Source: Pseudomonas mediterranea CFBP 5447
GTDB lineage: Bacteria; Pseudomonadota; Gammaproteobacteria; Pseudomonadales; Pseudomonadaceae
NCBI RefSeq assembly: GCF_000774145.1
Contig: NZ_KN322985.1
Coordinates: forward strand, 147,910 to 211,909
Direction: 5' to 3'
DNA length: 64,000 bases
The notes under the pieces were generated by a model that saw nothing but the letters and a program-made list of their open reading frames with translations, did not search any database and was not told the origin of the DNA. Below are positions 8,212-17,637 of the stretch, piece after piece (position 1 is the stretch's first letter; the number at the start of each line of letters is the position of its first letter). Position numbers and translations under genes: made by a program.

Positions 8212-10266
8212 TCAAACCAGCCCCAACGCCGTCAGCAACACATCGATTCCCTTGATCCCCACGAACGGCACCACGATCCCGCCCAGGCCATAGATCAGCA
8301 AATTGCGCCGCAGCAACGCCGCCGCGCTCGCCGCCTGTACCCGCACGCCGCGCAGGGCCAACGGGATCAGCACCACGATGATCAAGGCATTGAACACGAT
8401 GGCCGAGAGGATGGCGCTCTGCGGGCTGCTCAGGTGCATCACGTTCAACACACCGAGCTGTGGATAAATCGAGGCGAACAGTGCCGGCAGGATCGCGAAG
8501 TACTTGGCGACGTCATTGGCAATGGAGAAGGTGGTCAGTGCCCCACGGGTCACCAGCAGTTCCTTGCCGATCTGCACCACGTCCAGCAACTTGGTCGGGT
8601 CGCTGTCGAGATCGACCATGTTGGCCGCCTCCCGCGCCGCTTGGGTGCCATCGTTCATCGCCATGCCGACATCGGCCTGGGCCAGGGCCGGGGCGTCGTT
8701 GGCGCCGTCGCCGCACATGGCCACCAGCCGACCGTCATTCTGCTCATGGCGGATACGCGCCAGCTTCTTCTCCGGCGTGGCTTCGGCCAATACGTCGTCG
8801 ACGCCCGCTTCGGCGGCAATCGCGGCGGCGGTCAGCGGGTTGTCGCCAGTGACCATCACGGTACGGATGCCCAGCTTGCGCAACTCGGCGAAACGCTCGC
8901 GGATGCCTGGCTTGACCACATCCTTGAGACGGATGGCGCCGAGCAGCTTGCCGTCCACGCACACCAATAAGGGCGTGCCGCCGCTCTGGGCAATCTTGTC
9001 GACCTCTTGGGCCAGCATCGACGGCAACTGGTTGCGCGACAGGCCGATGAAACCCAGCAGCGAATCCACCGCCCCCTTGCGGTATACCCGCCCTTGATAA
9101 TCGACACCGGACAAACGGGTTTCAGCGCTGAACGGTACCGCCGCCAACGACTCCAAGGCAGGCTCGGGTTGCGGATGCAACGCTCGCAGGTATTCCACGA
9201 TGGATTTGCCTTCAGCCGTGTCGTCAGCCAACGAAGCCAACAGCGCACCTTCGGCCAGCGCGTTGATGTTCACCCCGGGTGCGGCATGAACCGCTGCACA
9301 ACGACGATTGCCGAACGTGATGGTGCCGGTCTTGTCCAGCATCAGCACGTGTACGTCCCCCGCCGCTTCCACCGCACGGCCGGATTTGGCGATCACGTTC
9401 AGGCGCACCAGTCGATCCATCCCGGCGATGCCGATGGCCGACAGCAAGCCACCGATGGTGGTGGGAATCAACGTGACCAACAGCGCCACCAGAAACACCA
9501 GAGGCAGGCTGCCGTTGGCGAAGCGAGCGAACGGTTGCAGCGTCACCACCACCAACAGGAAGATCAGGGTCAGGCCGATCAACAGGATGTCCAGCGCCAC
9601 CTCGTTCGGCGTCTTCTGCCGCTTGGCGCCTTCGACCAGGGCGATCATGCGATCCAGGGTGGACTCACCGGGATTGCTGGTAATGCGCACCAGCAACCAG
9701 TCGGAAACCAACCGCGTGTTGCCGGTGACCGCCGAACGATCACCGCCGGATTCACGAATGACCGGCGCAGACTCACCGGTGATCGCCGCCTCGTTGACTG
9801 CGGCAATGCCCTCGATCACTTCGCCGTCACCCGGAATCATCTCCCCTGCCTCGACGCGCACCACATCGTCCTTGCGCAAACGGCTGGCGGGGACGACTTC
9901 AAAACCATTGGCGGTCCGGCGACGTGCGCTGAGGCCTTCGCTGCCAGCCTTGAGACTGTCGGCCCGGGCCTTGCCGCGCCCTTCAGCCAAGGCCTCGGCG
10001 AAGTTGGCGAACAGCACGGTGAACCATAGCCAGAGCGCGATCTGCGCGGCAACGAATGTCGGCACGGCACTGTCGGGAATGAAGCACAGCACGGTGGTGA
10101 ATACTGCCGTCAGCGCCACCACCAGCATCACCGGTGCACGGTGCAACTGGCGCGGATCGAGCTTGACGAAAGCTTGTAGCAACGCCGGCCGCCACAGGGC
10201 GGAGATGGCGGTTTTCGCTTGCGGTGCCTGGGTGGTCACCGCTTGGGGGACGGGCATATTCATCAT
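8212..10266 (-). CDS. kdpB: KdpB, P-type ATPase subunit
   Basis: This is a 684-residue P-type ATPase that powers potassium import. It shows the TGES motif of the actuator domain, phosphorylation site DKTGT with Asp311, the hinge region [20 protein letters not shown], and [19 protein letters not shown]. About seven hydrophobic helices are visible. It works in the inner membrane with KdpA, KdpC and KdpF. The 7-base gap from kdpA indicates one transcript. Confidence 0.97.
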   Translation of the reverse strand: MMNMPVPQAVTTQAPQAKTAISALWRPALLQAFVKLDPRQLHRAPVMLVVALTAVFTTVLCFIPDSAVPTFVAAQIALWLWFTVLFANFAEALAEGRGKARADSLKAGSEGLSARRRTANGFEVVPASRLRKDDVVRVEAGEMIPGDGEVIEGIAAVNEAAITGESAPVIRESGGDRSAVTGNTRLVSDWLLVRITSNPGESTLDRMIALVEGAKRQKTPNEVALDILLIGLTLIFLLVVVTLQPFARFANGSLPLVFLVALLVTLIPTTIGGLLSAIGIAGMDRLVRLNVIAKSGRAVEAAGDVHVLMLDKTGTITFGNRRCAAVHAAPGVNINALAEGALLASLADDTAEGKSIVEYLRALHPQPEPALESLAAVPFSAETRLSGVDYQGRVYRKGAVDSLLGFIGLSRNQLPSMLAQEVDKIAQSGGTPLLVCVDGKLLGAIRLKDVVKPGIRERFAELRKLGIRTVMVTGDNPLTAAAIAAEAGVDDVLAEATPEKKLARIRHEQNDGRLVAMCGDGANDAPALAQADVGMAMNDGTQAAREAANMVDLDSDPTKLLDVVQIGKELLVTRGALTTFSIANDVAKYFAILPALFASIYPQLGVLNVMHLSSPQSAILSAIVFNALIIVVLIPLALRGVRVQAASAAALLRRNLLIYGLGGIVVPFVGIKGIDVLLTALGLV

Positions 10267-10273
10267 CGGATCC

Positions 10274-11968
10274 TCAGAAGCCCATGCTCAGGTGTTCAGC
10301 AATCGGGCCAAGGGCCAGGGTCGGCAGGAAGGTCAGGCCGCCCACCAGCAAAATGCTCACGGTCAGTAAGGTCACGAACAGCGGGCCGTGGGTGGGGAAA
10401 CTGTTCTGGCCGATCGGGGCGGTTTTCTTCAGCGCCAGGCTGCCGGCCAACGCCAGCACGGGCAGGATGTAGCCGAAACGGCCGATCAACATACCCAGGC
10501 CCAGCATCAGGTTATGGAACGGCGTGTTCGCACCAAACCCGGCGAACGCCGAACCGTTGTTGGCCCCCGCCGACGTGTAGGCGTACAGCAATTGACTGAA
10601 ACCATGGGCACCGGGATTGCTCACCGCAGCGGCAGGCCCGGGCAGACTTGCGGCCACGGCGCCCAACACCAGCACGCTTACAGGCATGACCAACAGGGTC
10701 ACCACCAGCAGTTGCACTTCCCGAGCGCCGAGTTTCTTGCCCAGGTATTCCGGGGTACGGCCGATCATCAAGCCGGCCAGGAACACCGCGATCAGCACGT
10801 TCAGCAACATCCCGTAGAGCCCGGCCCCGACGCCACCGAAAATCACTTCACCGACCATCATGTTCACCAGCGCGACCATGCCGCTGAGGGGGTTGAGGCT
10901 GTCGTGCATGGCGTTGACCGAGCCATTGGACGCCGCCGTGGTGGTCACCGACCACAGCACCGAGGCGGTGGTGCCAAAGCGCGACTCCTTGCCTTCCAGC
11001 GGTGCAACCTGCTCCACGGCCGCATCGGCCAATGCCGGATTGGGTTGGTACTCGGCCCACAACGAAGTCGCACCGCCGATCAAGAAAAGCGCGAGCATGC
11101 AGGCAATGATCGCCCGACTCTGACGCAGATCCTTGACGTAGTGGCCGAATGTGAACACCAGCGCAGCGGGAATCAGAATGATCGACGCGAGCTCGAACAC
11201 ATTGCTCCAGGCCGTCGGGTTCTCGAAGGGATGCGCCGAGTTGACGCCGAAGAAGCCACCGCCGTTGGTGCCCAATTGCTTGATCGCAATCTGGCTGGCG
11301 GCCGGGCCCAGCGGGATCACCTGGTCGGCGCCTTGCACCGTCACCCCGTGCACATAGTGCGCGAACGTCTGCGGCACCCCCTGCCATACCAGAAACAACG
11401 CCAGCAACAGGCACAGCGGCAAGAGTCCATATAGGGTGGCACGGGTCATGTCGACCCAGAAATTGCCAAGGGTCCTGGCCGATTTACGTCCGATCCCACG
11501 ACACAGCGCCACCAGCACAGCCAGGCCGGTGGCGGCGCTGACAAAATTCTGCACGGTGAGGCCAATCATCTGGCTCAGGTAGCTCAGGGACGCTTCACCG
11601 CTGTAAGACTGCCAGTTGGTGTTGGTCATGAAACTCACGGCTGTATTGAACGCCTGGGTCCACTCCATGCCGGGCACTTGCTCGGTGTTGAGCGGCAAGT
11701 GCCCCTGCAACAGCAGAACTGCGAACAACAACAAAAAGCCCGCCAGGTTGAAGGCGAGCAAGGCCAGGGTGTATTTCCGCCAGCTCTGCTCGACCTGCGG
11801 ATCCACCCCCGCCAGCCGATAGCAGCCTCGTTCCAGCGGCCCGAGAACCGGGGAAAGCCAAGTGCGCTGCCCTTCCATGACCTTGTAATAGAACCGCCCG
11901 AGCAATGGAGCCGGAATCAACACCAGCGCGAAAAAGGCGAAGATCAGCCCGTAGTCATAACCGTGCAT
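10274..11968 (-). CDS. kdpA: KdpA, potassium channel-like subunit
   Basis: The ATG at 11968 ([15 protein letters not shown]) gives 564 residues. The much longer reading that starts at 12181 is not needed. About ten membrane helices surround four pore-loop motifs ([48 protein letters not shown] and [14 protein letters not shown]) that form the selectivity filter. KdpA binds and translocates K+ using energy from KdpB. Confidence 0.96.
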   Translation of the reverse strand: MHGYDYGLIFAFFALVLIPAPLLGRFYYKVMEGQRTWLSPVLGPLERGCYRLAGVDPQVEQSWRKYTLALLAFNLAGFLLLFAVLLLQGHLPLNTEQVPGMEWTQAFNTAVSFMTNTNWQSYSGEASLSYLSQMIGLTVQNFVSAATGLAVLVALCRGIGRKSARTLGNFWVDMTRATLYGLLPLCLLLALFLVWQGVPQTFAHYVHGVTVQGADQVIPLGPAASQIAIKQLGTNGGGFFGVNSAHPFENPTAWSNVFELASIILIPAALVFTFGHYVKDLRQSRAIIACMLALFLIGGATSLWAEYQPNPALADAAVEQVAPLEGKESRFGTTASVLWSVTTTAASNGSVNAMHDSLNPLSGMVALVNMMVGEVIFGGVGAGLYGMLLNVLIAVFLAGLMIGRTPEYLGKKLGAREVQLLVVTLLVMPVSVLVLGAVAASLPGPAAAVSNPGAHGFSQLLYAYTSAGANNGSAFAGFGANTPFHNLMLGLGMLIGRFGYILPVLALAGSLALKKTAPIGQNSFPTHGPLFVTLLTVSILLVGGLTFLPTLALGPIAEHLSMGF

Positions 11969-11976
11969 AACCGCTC

Positions 11977-12066
11977 CTAGTTCCGGTCCGTGCGCAACAG
12001 CGCAACCAGCAGATAAATGAACAGCGCCACTGCCAGCAGCAATGACACCCCGTCCAGGACACTCAT
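11977..12066 (-). CDS. kdpF: KdpF, small subunit of the Kdp complex
   Basis: This is a 29-residue peptide, [20 protein letters not shown] followed by VALLRTDRN. It is one membrane helix ending in a short charged tail, as expected of KdpF. The stop is 8 bases before the kdpA ATG. An upstream GGAGAAG (12069-12075 on the minus strand) serves as ribosome site. KdpF stabilises the KdpABC complex in the membrane. It is too short for most gene finders. Confidence 0.9.
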   Translation of the reverse strand: MSVLDGVSLLLAVALFIYLLVALLRTDRN

Positions 12067-12156
12067 GGGACTTCTCCGTGGTGCGGCGTCGGGCCGCGTG
12101 TGGAGTGATTGTCGGCAGAGAGGCTGTAAAGGAACGAGACCGAGGGTGGTATCGAG

Positions 12157-12178
12157 GAATAAAAAAATCGTAAAAATG
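12157..12178 (-). promoter_or_regulatory. kdpF promoter region: candidate KdpE-binding A/T tract
   Basis: About 90-110 bases upstream of kdpF, the minus strand reads CATTTTTACGATTTTTTTAT. This recalls the T-rich KdpE operator of E. coli and is the only strong A/T tract in this otherwise GC-rich 257-base gap. The placement suits an activator site. The assignment rests on base composition and position only. Confidence 0.3.
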
Positions 12179-12323
12179 CACAGTGGCTTGCTGGGCGTGT
12201 TATGAGATGTGTCCGGTAGAACAGGGGTAGTATTGAACCACTGCGAGCAACCTTCGCTCATAAGTGGTAGGTGTGGCGGATTGGGTGAACGACGCCCACT
12301 GGCCCGCCCTCAAGGAGAGTCCT

Positions 12324-12491
12324 ATGCCCTGGTATGCCTGGCTGATTTTGATCGTTGCAATCGGCTCCATCGTCGGAGGCCTGATGATGCTGCGCGACAC
12401 CGCCAACAAGGTCGAACTGACCGAGGAGCAACGCAAGCGCGTGGCCGAACGGAACGCGGAGATGGATGCGAAGGAGGCCAAGGATCGTTGA
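12324..12491 (+). CDS. DUF2897 family small membrane protein
   Basis: The ATG at 12324 has an excellent ribosome site (AAGGAGAGT). The 55-residue product begins MPWYAWLILIVAIGSIVGGL, one membrane helix, followed by a charged helical tail (KVELTEEQRKRVAERNAEMD). This is the pattern of DUF2897, a family of unknown function found next to kdp in pseudomonads. It is divergent from kdpF and convergent with the DUF1989 gene, with a REPIN at its 3' end. Confidence 0.8.
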   Translation: MPWYAWLILIVAIGSIVGGLMMLRDTANKVELTEEQRKRVAERNAEMDAKEAKDR

Positions 12492-12516
12492 ACTGCGCGG
12501 GCGGCGCACCGCTCGT

Positions 12517-12648
12517 TGTGGCGAGGGGATTATAGGGGCGACCCGACGCGTCGCCGGGATTAACCAAGCACCTTGCTCTAACAGGTACACCGCTTGGCCG
12601 GTTCACGACTGCTGCGCAGCCGAGCGGGGATAAATCCCCTCGCCACAA
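12517..12648. repeat. REPIN (GTGGCGAGGGGAT type)
   Basis: TGTGGCGAGGGGATTATAG starts at 12517, and the inverted copy (GGGGATAAATCCCCTCGCC) ends near 12648. The left unit has lost part of its palindrome. It sits between the convergent DUF2897 and DUF1989 genes. Confidence 0.75.
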
Positions 12649-12656
12649 AGGAAGTG

Positions 12657-13508
12657 TTACTTTTCCCAATCCGCCTTGGCAATCTGCAAGCCATGCAGGC
12701 CCTTGTAGGCCGCCCGCTCGGGCTGGCTCCAGCCTTCGAGCAATGCATCTTCCAACCGATAGATCTCCACACCCAGGGGACGGCAGACGCTGAGCGGATC
12801 CTGAGCATCCGGCCCCCACATCGCCAACGACAGGTCACCGCCAGGGCAAGTGGATAAGGCGCAGAGCAGATCGATCTCGGCAAAAAACTCCAGGTAATCG
12901 CCCTTCTGCGCCGGACAGGCTTTCATGAAGTACATGTCGTCATGGTTAAGCCCGGTGCACTGGAAAATGTTCAGCACATCGTGCACGTCGAACTCCGTAA
13001 GGCCATGGGGCAACACCGCGCGGGTCAGGTTCGAATGACAGTGATGATGAAAATCCTCACCGGTCAGCATCCTGTTCACATACGGATCACAGCGTGTACC
13101 CAGCAGGTCGTGCAACCGTCCGCCATGCTCATCGATACCGTAGCCGGCCAGACTGTCATCGGTAATGGTCACCAGTGGTCTCAAGAAAGGCAGGTTCGAC
13201 CAGAGCCGGTCATGGGTGCTGACATGAGCGCCTTGCAACTGCCGAGTGCGCGCCGCCCACAAGCGCTCCCGTGGATCGTGGGCATTCCAGACGTTGAAAT
13301 CGCCTACCTGCGGCCCCACCGGAGTGGTGACGCGAAACACGTGACCGGCCGGCACATGCCAGGCACGACCGGTGCGGATCGGCACTTCGAATTGCTCGAT
13401 CAGCGTGCGCTGGTCTTGCTGGGTGCGGATCCTGTCATAGAACGGCTTGTCCACCTGCAGGGCTGACCCCTTACTGACCTGGTAAGCGGCTGGATAATCT
13501 TTGTACAT
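12657..13508 (-). CDS. DUF1989 protein, urea carboxylase-associated / carboxyguanidine deiminase-like
   Basis: This is a 283-residue cytoplasmic protein. Recognisable DUF1989 blocks are WHVPAGHVFRVTTPVGPQVGDFNVW, LGTRCDPYVNRM, EDFHHHCHSNLTRAV, DVLNIFQCTGLNHDDMYF and ALSTCPGGDLS. Family members that work as pairs beside urea carboxylase deiminate carboxyguanidine in guanidine breakdown. Here there is a single, unpaired copy with no urea carboxylase or allophanate hydrolase nearby, so the substrate is open. It follows a GntR/FCD regulator by 14 bases and is probably controlled by it. Confidence 0.8.
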   Translation of the reverse strand: MYKDYPAAYQVSKGSALQVDKPFYDRIRTQQDQRTLIEQFEVPIRTGRAWHVPAGHVFRVTTPVGPQVGDFNVWNAHDPRERLWAARTRQLQGAHVSTHDRLWSNLPFLRPLVTITDDSLAGYGIDEHGGRLHDLLGTRCDPYVNRMLTGEDFHHHCHSNLTRAVLPHGLTEFDVHDVLNIFQCTGLNHDDMYFMKACPAQKGDYLEFFAEIDLLCALSTCPGGDLSLAMWGPDAQDPLSVCRPLGVEIYRLEDALLEGWSQPERAAYKGLHGLQIAKADWEK

Positions 13509-13522
13509 GGCGCGGTCCTCGA

Positions 13523-14176
13523 TCAGTGTTTATGGATGGGAGTCATCAACTGCAGAAGCATTTGTTCGGAATCGTCGAGATAGAGGCTCATCGCCTCCTG
13601 AGCCGCCTGTTTGTCGCCTTCAGCCAGCCAGTCATGAATCTGCCGGTCGCGGGCCAGCCACGGCGCCTGGAAACGTGGCTCATCAGGCGCCGAGAAAAAC
13701 GCCAGGCGCAACTGCGCAACCACGTTGGTGAAAAACTCGTCGAGTAAAGGACTGCCCATCAACCCGACGATGTGTTGATGGAACGCCAGGCTGTGGGTCC
13801 CCACTGCGCGCCAGTCTTCACGCTCCCGGGCCAGCTCGGCCGCCTCGAGAATCTCAAGCATCCGGTTGGATCGATACGCGCCCAATGGTTGGCTGTTCAT
13901 GATCGCCTGAAGCTCCAGAGTGCGACGAACCTTGAACAGATCCCGCACATCGTCACTGCCCAACCTGCGGACCATCACGCCTTTGTTGCGCACATAACGG
14001 GTCAACCCTTCCTGGCCCAGGCGATGCAACGCCTCACGAATGGTATTGCGTGAGGCGTTGTAGGCCGAGACCAGATCGTTCTCCACCAAGGCCATGCCCG
14101 GCAGCAAGCGGCCTCCGATGATGTCCGCGCGTAGCTGCAAGGTGATCTGGTCGGCGAGGGAAAGTCCCGTGTTCAT
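13523..14176 (-). CDS. GntR-family regulator with FCD domain
   Basis: From the ATG at 14176 the protein has 217 residues; a start at 14224 is also possible. A winged-helix domain (about 1-70) contains SLADQITLQLRADIIGGRLLPG and a recognition helix in YNASRNTIREALHRLGQEG. The C-terminal FCD ligand domain (about 75-215) has metal-site style residues in FHQHIVGLMGS and DRQIHDWLAEGD. Such regulators usually repress an adjacent catabolic gene until a small acid or amine binds. The adjacent DUF1989 gene is the obvious target. Confidence 0.88.
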   Translation of the reverse strand: MNTGLSLADQITLQLRADIIGGRLLPGMALVENDLVSAYNASRNTIREALHRLGQEGLTRYVRNKGVMVRRLGSDDVRDLFKVRRTLELQAIMNSQPLGAYRSNRMLEILEAAELAREREDWRAVGTHSLAFHQHIVGLMGSPLLDEFFTNVVAQLRLAFFSAPDEPRFQAPWLARDRQIHDWLAEGDKQAAQEAMSLYLDDSEQMLLQLMTPIHKH

Positions 14177-14291
14177 GCTCAATGCCTCAGATTGTTCAAC
14201 AATCGACTGGTAGTGAGTAATCATGATTTGTGCCAGATGTCATTTTTCTCGGCCGGCGTCGAATCGTCGCCATGGTTTCGTGTCCGCCAAG

Positions 14292-14326
14292 AAAACAAAA
14301 GGCCAGTCATTCGACCGGCCTTTTTT
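14292..14326 (-). terminator. bidirectional intrinsic terminator after comEA-like gene
   Basis: GGCCAGTC (14301-14308) pairs with GACCGGCC (14313-14320) around a 4-base loop. TTTTTT follows on the plus strand, and TTTTGTTTTC follows on the minus strand. It lies just beyond the comEA-like stop and ends that transcript. Confidence 0.8.
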
Positions 14327-14338
14327 CGCTATCTCATT

Positions 14339-14674
14339 TCAATTCACTTCCAGCTTGTCGAGATTCCTGTCCAGGATTGCCTTGCCTATTCCCTTGACCT
14401 CCAACAACTCCTCGACCGAGGAGAACGGCCCATTTGCTTCCCTGTATGCAACAATCGCCTTCGCCTTGGCCTCGCCTATACCCGCCAGCTCGCGCTGCAG
14501 CGTAGGGGCATCTGCCTCGTTAAGGTTCACTTTGGCGTCTTGGGGCTTCACCGAAATATCCATCGTCTGTGACGGTGTCGGTGTCTCGGGTTTGGCTGAA
14601 GGTGCAGCAATGGCGGCAATAGAGGCGCTGGTCAGCAGTGCAAAAACCAGGGAGTAGAAATAGCCTGTACGCAT
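14339..14674 (-). CDS. ComEA-like helix-hairpin-helix protein
   Basis: This is a 111-residue secreted protein. An N-terminal signal peptide (about 1-24, [20 protein letters not shown]) is followed by a Pro/Thr-rich spacer. A helix-hairpin-helix pair follows (about 48-109): [23 protein letters not shown] and [20 protein letters not shown]. These bind DNA non-specifically in the periplasmic competence protein ComEA. A gene of this kind next to wbpM is usual in Pseudomonas; it flanks the O-antigen locus and is not part of sugar synthesis. Confidence 0.88.
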   Translation of the reverse strand: MRTGYFYSLVFALLTSASIAAIAAPSAKPETPTPSQTMDISVKPQDAKVNLNEADAPTLQRELAGIGEAKAKAIVAYREANGPFSSVEELLEVKGIGKAILDRNLDKLEVN

Positions 14675-14788
14675 AAGTGACGCTCCATGACATCGTTAAG
14701 AGAGAAGCAGCTTTTCCGAAGCTGCCTCTCAAACCTAGGCGATGATGAGTCGCTGTCAAAAATGTGTACGTTACAGACTGTGTAATAA

Positions 14789-16783
14789 TCAGGGCTCAAG
14801 GCGACGTTGCTGATGGATCCAGTCAACAATTTCCCCGTCTGGGGCGTATCCGCTAACGGTGTCCCGAAGCAATTGGCGGACCCGGTTGTAATCATCGTGT
14901 TCAATTGCAGCCAGCAGCTCAGCCAACTTGGCCTTGAGCACATCCCAGGGAAGATGATCTTCGTTGGCGCTCATGATCATGGGGTGCTGGGTAGCAACGA
15001 CGTTGTCACCAATCAGCAACTCTTCATAAAGCTTCTCACCGGGTCGCAGGCCCGTGAACTTGATTGAAATGTCACCTTGAGGGTTCCTCTCCGAGCGGAC
15101 ACTCAAACCAGACAGGTGAATCATCTTCTCTGCCAGTTCGACAATTCTTACTGGCTCGCCCATATCCAGGACGAACACATCGCCACCTAACCCCATGGAG
15201 CCGGCCTGAATCACCAGCTGTGCGGCCTCGGGAATGGTCATGAAATAACGCGTGATCTTCGGGTGTGTAACAGTCAACGGCCCGCCGGATTTGATTTGTT
15301 TATGGAACAAGGGGATAACCGAACCGGACGATCCCAATACGTTGCCGAACCGGACCATGGTAAAACGAGTCTTGTTGACTCGAGACACATTGGCACTATC
15401 GCCGAACAATACGGGCGCTAGCTCACGGCTAAGGGCTTGCAACGTCAACTCCGCGAGCCGCTTGGTACTACCCATCACGTTGGTGGGGCGCACGGCTTTA
15501 TCAGTAGAAATCAAGACGAAGTTCGACACACCTGCCTGCAATGCAGCCTGGGCGGTGTTCAGCGTCCCAATCACGTTGTTCAGAACCCCCTCGGCAATAT
15601 TATGCTCGACCATGGGGACATGTTTATAAGCAGCAGCGTGATAGACCGTATCGACACTCCAGGTCTTCATCACATCCAACAACTTGGCCTGATCCCGCAC
15701 CGAACCCAGTATGGGCAGTAAACGAACAGATAGAGACTCACGGGTGGTTCGTGGTTCAAGTTCGGACAAAATACTGTAAAGGTTAAATTCGCTATGCTCA
15801 TACAACAAAAGCGTGGTGGGCTTGAGCGCCAGAATCTGACGGCAGAGTTCCGAGCCGATTGACCCGCCAGCCCCGGTGACCAGAACCGATTGCCCAGTGA
15901 TGCAATGCTCAAGCAAATCTGGCTGCGCAGGTACTGGGTCACGTCCAAGCAGGTCCGCAATATCTACTTCCTGGATGTCATCCACCTTGACCCGCCCACT
16001 GGCCAGGTCCATGAAACCCGGGACGCTACGTACGTGCAGCGGGAACCTCTCAAGCAAGGTCAAGATCTCCCGACGACGACCACGGGACGATGAAGGTATC
16101 GCCAGTAGGATTTCCTGCGCCCCCGTTGCATCGATCATTTTTTGAATCTGCTCGGGCTCGTAGACCTGAAGACCGGCGATGACGCGGTCTGCGATGCTGC
16201 TGTCGTCATCAATGAACGCGACTGGGCGCATTACCCTCCCCATGCGCAATGCTGCTACCAGCTGGTTCCCAGCGGCCCCAGCGCCATAAATTGCAACCTT
16301 GGGCAAGCCGTCGTCACGGTTGGCAAACGGGACATGCTGGGCAGCGGTGAACCAATCTCCCAGGAAATACTGACGCATCAACAGCCGAAGACCACCAATC
16401 GTGATCAAGCTCAACCACCAGTAATTGAAGATGATCGAGCGAGGTACCACGGTTTTATGGTTGCTGTACCAATACACCACGAGGGCCAGCAGCAAGGCAG
16501 AGAGACTGACCGCTTTGCAAATGGTAATCAATGCATCGTTGCCGAAGTAACGCATGACGGCGCGATACATGCCAAAGCGTATGAAAATCGGAATGGCGAT
16601 CAGTGGGGCGGATGCGAAAAGCCAAAGATGCGTTTCGATCGGAGTGGCCAATGCCTCGACTCCGAGGCGAACAACAAACGCCAGCCATAGCGCGACCCAG
16701 ACCAGGATTACGTCTGTAGCCACCTGAATCGCCCGCTTGTGGCGTCTTGGCAACCCCAGCAACGCTGTTCTTAATTTACCCAT
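14789..16783 (-). CDS. wbpM: WbpM, UDP-GlcNAc 4,6-dehydratase of the O-antigen locus
   Basis: The ATG at 16783 (MGKLRTALLGLPRRHKRAIQ) gives 664 residues; an earlier GTG at 16798 is less likely. Four N-terminal membrane helices (about 15-125) precede a first nucleotide-binding domain with IYGAGAAGNQLVAAL. The catalytic SDR domain begins with VTGAGGSIGSELCRQI (about 302) and holds DTVYHAAAYKHVPMVE and ISTDKAVRPTNVMGSTKR. It makes UDP-2-acetamido-2,6-dideoxy-xylo-hexos-4-ulose from UDP-GlcNAc. This is the shared precursor for FucNAc and for bacillosamine, which fits the pglC/D/E-like genes of this locus. Confidence 0.93.
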   Translation of the reverse strand: MGKLRTALLGLPRRHKRAIQVATDVILVWVALWLAFVVRLGVEALATPIETHLWLFASAPLIAIPIFIRFGMYRAVMRYFGNDALITICKAVSLSALLLALVVYWYSNHKTVVPRSIIFNYWWLSLITIGGLRLLMRQYFLGDWFTAAQHVPFANRDDGLPKVAIYGAGAAGNQLVAALRMGRVMRPVAFIDDDSSIADRVIAGLQVYEPEQIQKMIDATGAQEILLAIPSSSRGRRREILTLLERFPLHVRSVPGFMDLASGRVKVDDIQEVDIADLLGRDPVPAQPDLLEHCITGQSVLVTGAGGSIGSELCRQILALKPTTLLLYEHSEFNLYSILSELEPRTTRESLSVRLLPILGSVRDQAKLLDVMKTWSVDTVYHAAAYKHVPMVEHNIAEGVLNNVIGTLNTAQAALQAGVSNFVLISTDKAVRPTNVMGSTKRLAELTLQALSRELAPVLFGDSANVSRVNKTRFTMVRFGNVLGSSGSVIPLFHKQIKSGGPLTVTHPKITRYFMTIPEAAQLVIQAGSMGLGGDVFVLDMGEPVRIVELAEKMIHLSGLSVRSERNPQGDISIKFTGLRPGEKLYEELLIGDNVVATQHPMIMSANEDHLPWDVLKAKLAELLAAIEHDDYNRVRQLLRDTVSGYAPDGEIVDWIHQQRRLEP

Positions 16784-16946
16784 AAATCCTTCATGCACCT
16801 CGGCCAGCTCCTAAACCCAATCGATCCCGATAGACGCGGCACTGTCATCGACCGTTGGACAACCTATAAACAGAAAACGCGAATTTTTACCTTTAAATCA
16901 AGCCTTCTCAAGCGCGCCAGCACGAGATGCTGACGGCCAGCAGTAC

Positions 16947-17340
16947 CTAATGCACGTAGGCAATGATTACAGCCAACATTCTATCCACATTCCACAATAC
17001 GACACATGCCGCCAACGGCAACAACCAGAACATATTAATCGACACCACCGCCAGCGTCACCGACAGATGCCGACCATATTGGTGGGAGGCAGACTGATAA
17101 GCATAGGGTTCGATGAGCCTCGTAGATTTCTTTTTGCAGCAGCAGTCGTAATAAAGTAACGGTTGCATCTACAATAAGGATACCTAGCAGAATCAACCAG
17201 ACCCAAAGCAGCCTCGATGACTCCCGAGCCGTATGTAGCGACAGCAGGCTTAGGAGAATGCCGACGAACGGGATCCATAACCCCACCTTTCCCAGCGTAA
17301 GACTTCGGTTTACCGTAGGATCTCTGATATGCAGTTCCAC
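16947..17340 (-). pseudogene. wbpL: remnant of a WbpL-type priming glycosyltransferase
   Basis: Two overlapping minus-strand frames together read as the C-terminal third of a WbpL/WecA-like phospho-sugar transferase. Frame one gives LLWVWLILLGILIVDATVTL...EIYEAHR. A one-base insertion near 17104 then shifts to AYQSASHQYGRHLSVTLAVV, followed by SINMFWLLPLAACVVLWNVD. Removing that base restores the family's usual EAHR(S/T)HAYQ junction. The N-terminal two thirds, including the catalytic Asp motifs, are missing, and the frame stops early at 16947. It cannot make a working enzyme. In P. aeruginosa wbpL occupies this same place next to wbpM. Confidence 0.8.
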
Positions 17341-17637
17341 GGCAGTAACGACTCGTAAGTTCTACACTTCTATTTGCCGCCATTCTAAATACCCGACGAA
17401 CAGTGCCAATGATTTTCCATGACAACAATTACTACCCTCAAGCATAAAATGACCAAGCATTGTGCTGGCGAGCCGCAACGCGTATAATGTCAAAACAATA
17501 TCAACTACTATATGCATTATACATAAGGATCCAAACACCTCAAACACTAGACTTATAAAATCAAGCTTACACTGGACGGAAACTTTAAAATTTATTTAAT
17601 AGTTATTGCTTTTCCATACTGCGGAGAAAGTTGAAGA

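Noticed and set aside
17362..17547. A 61-codon minus-strand frame upstream of the wbpL remnant
   Set aside because: It does not resemble the missing WbpL N-terminus and has no ribosome site; most likely non-coding junction DNA.
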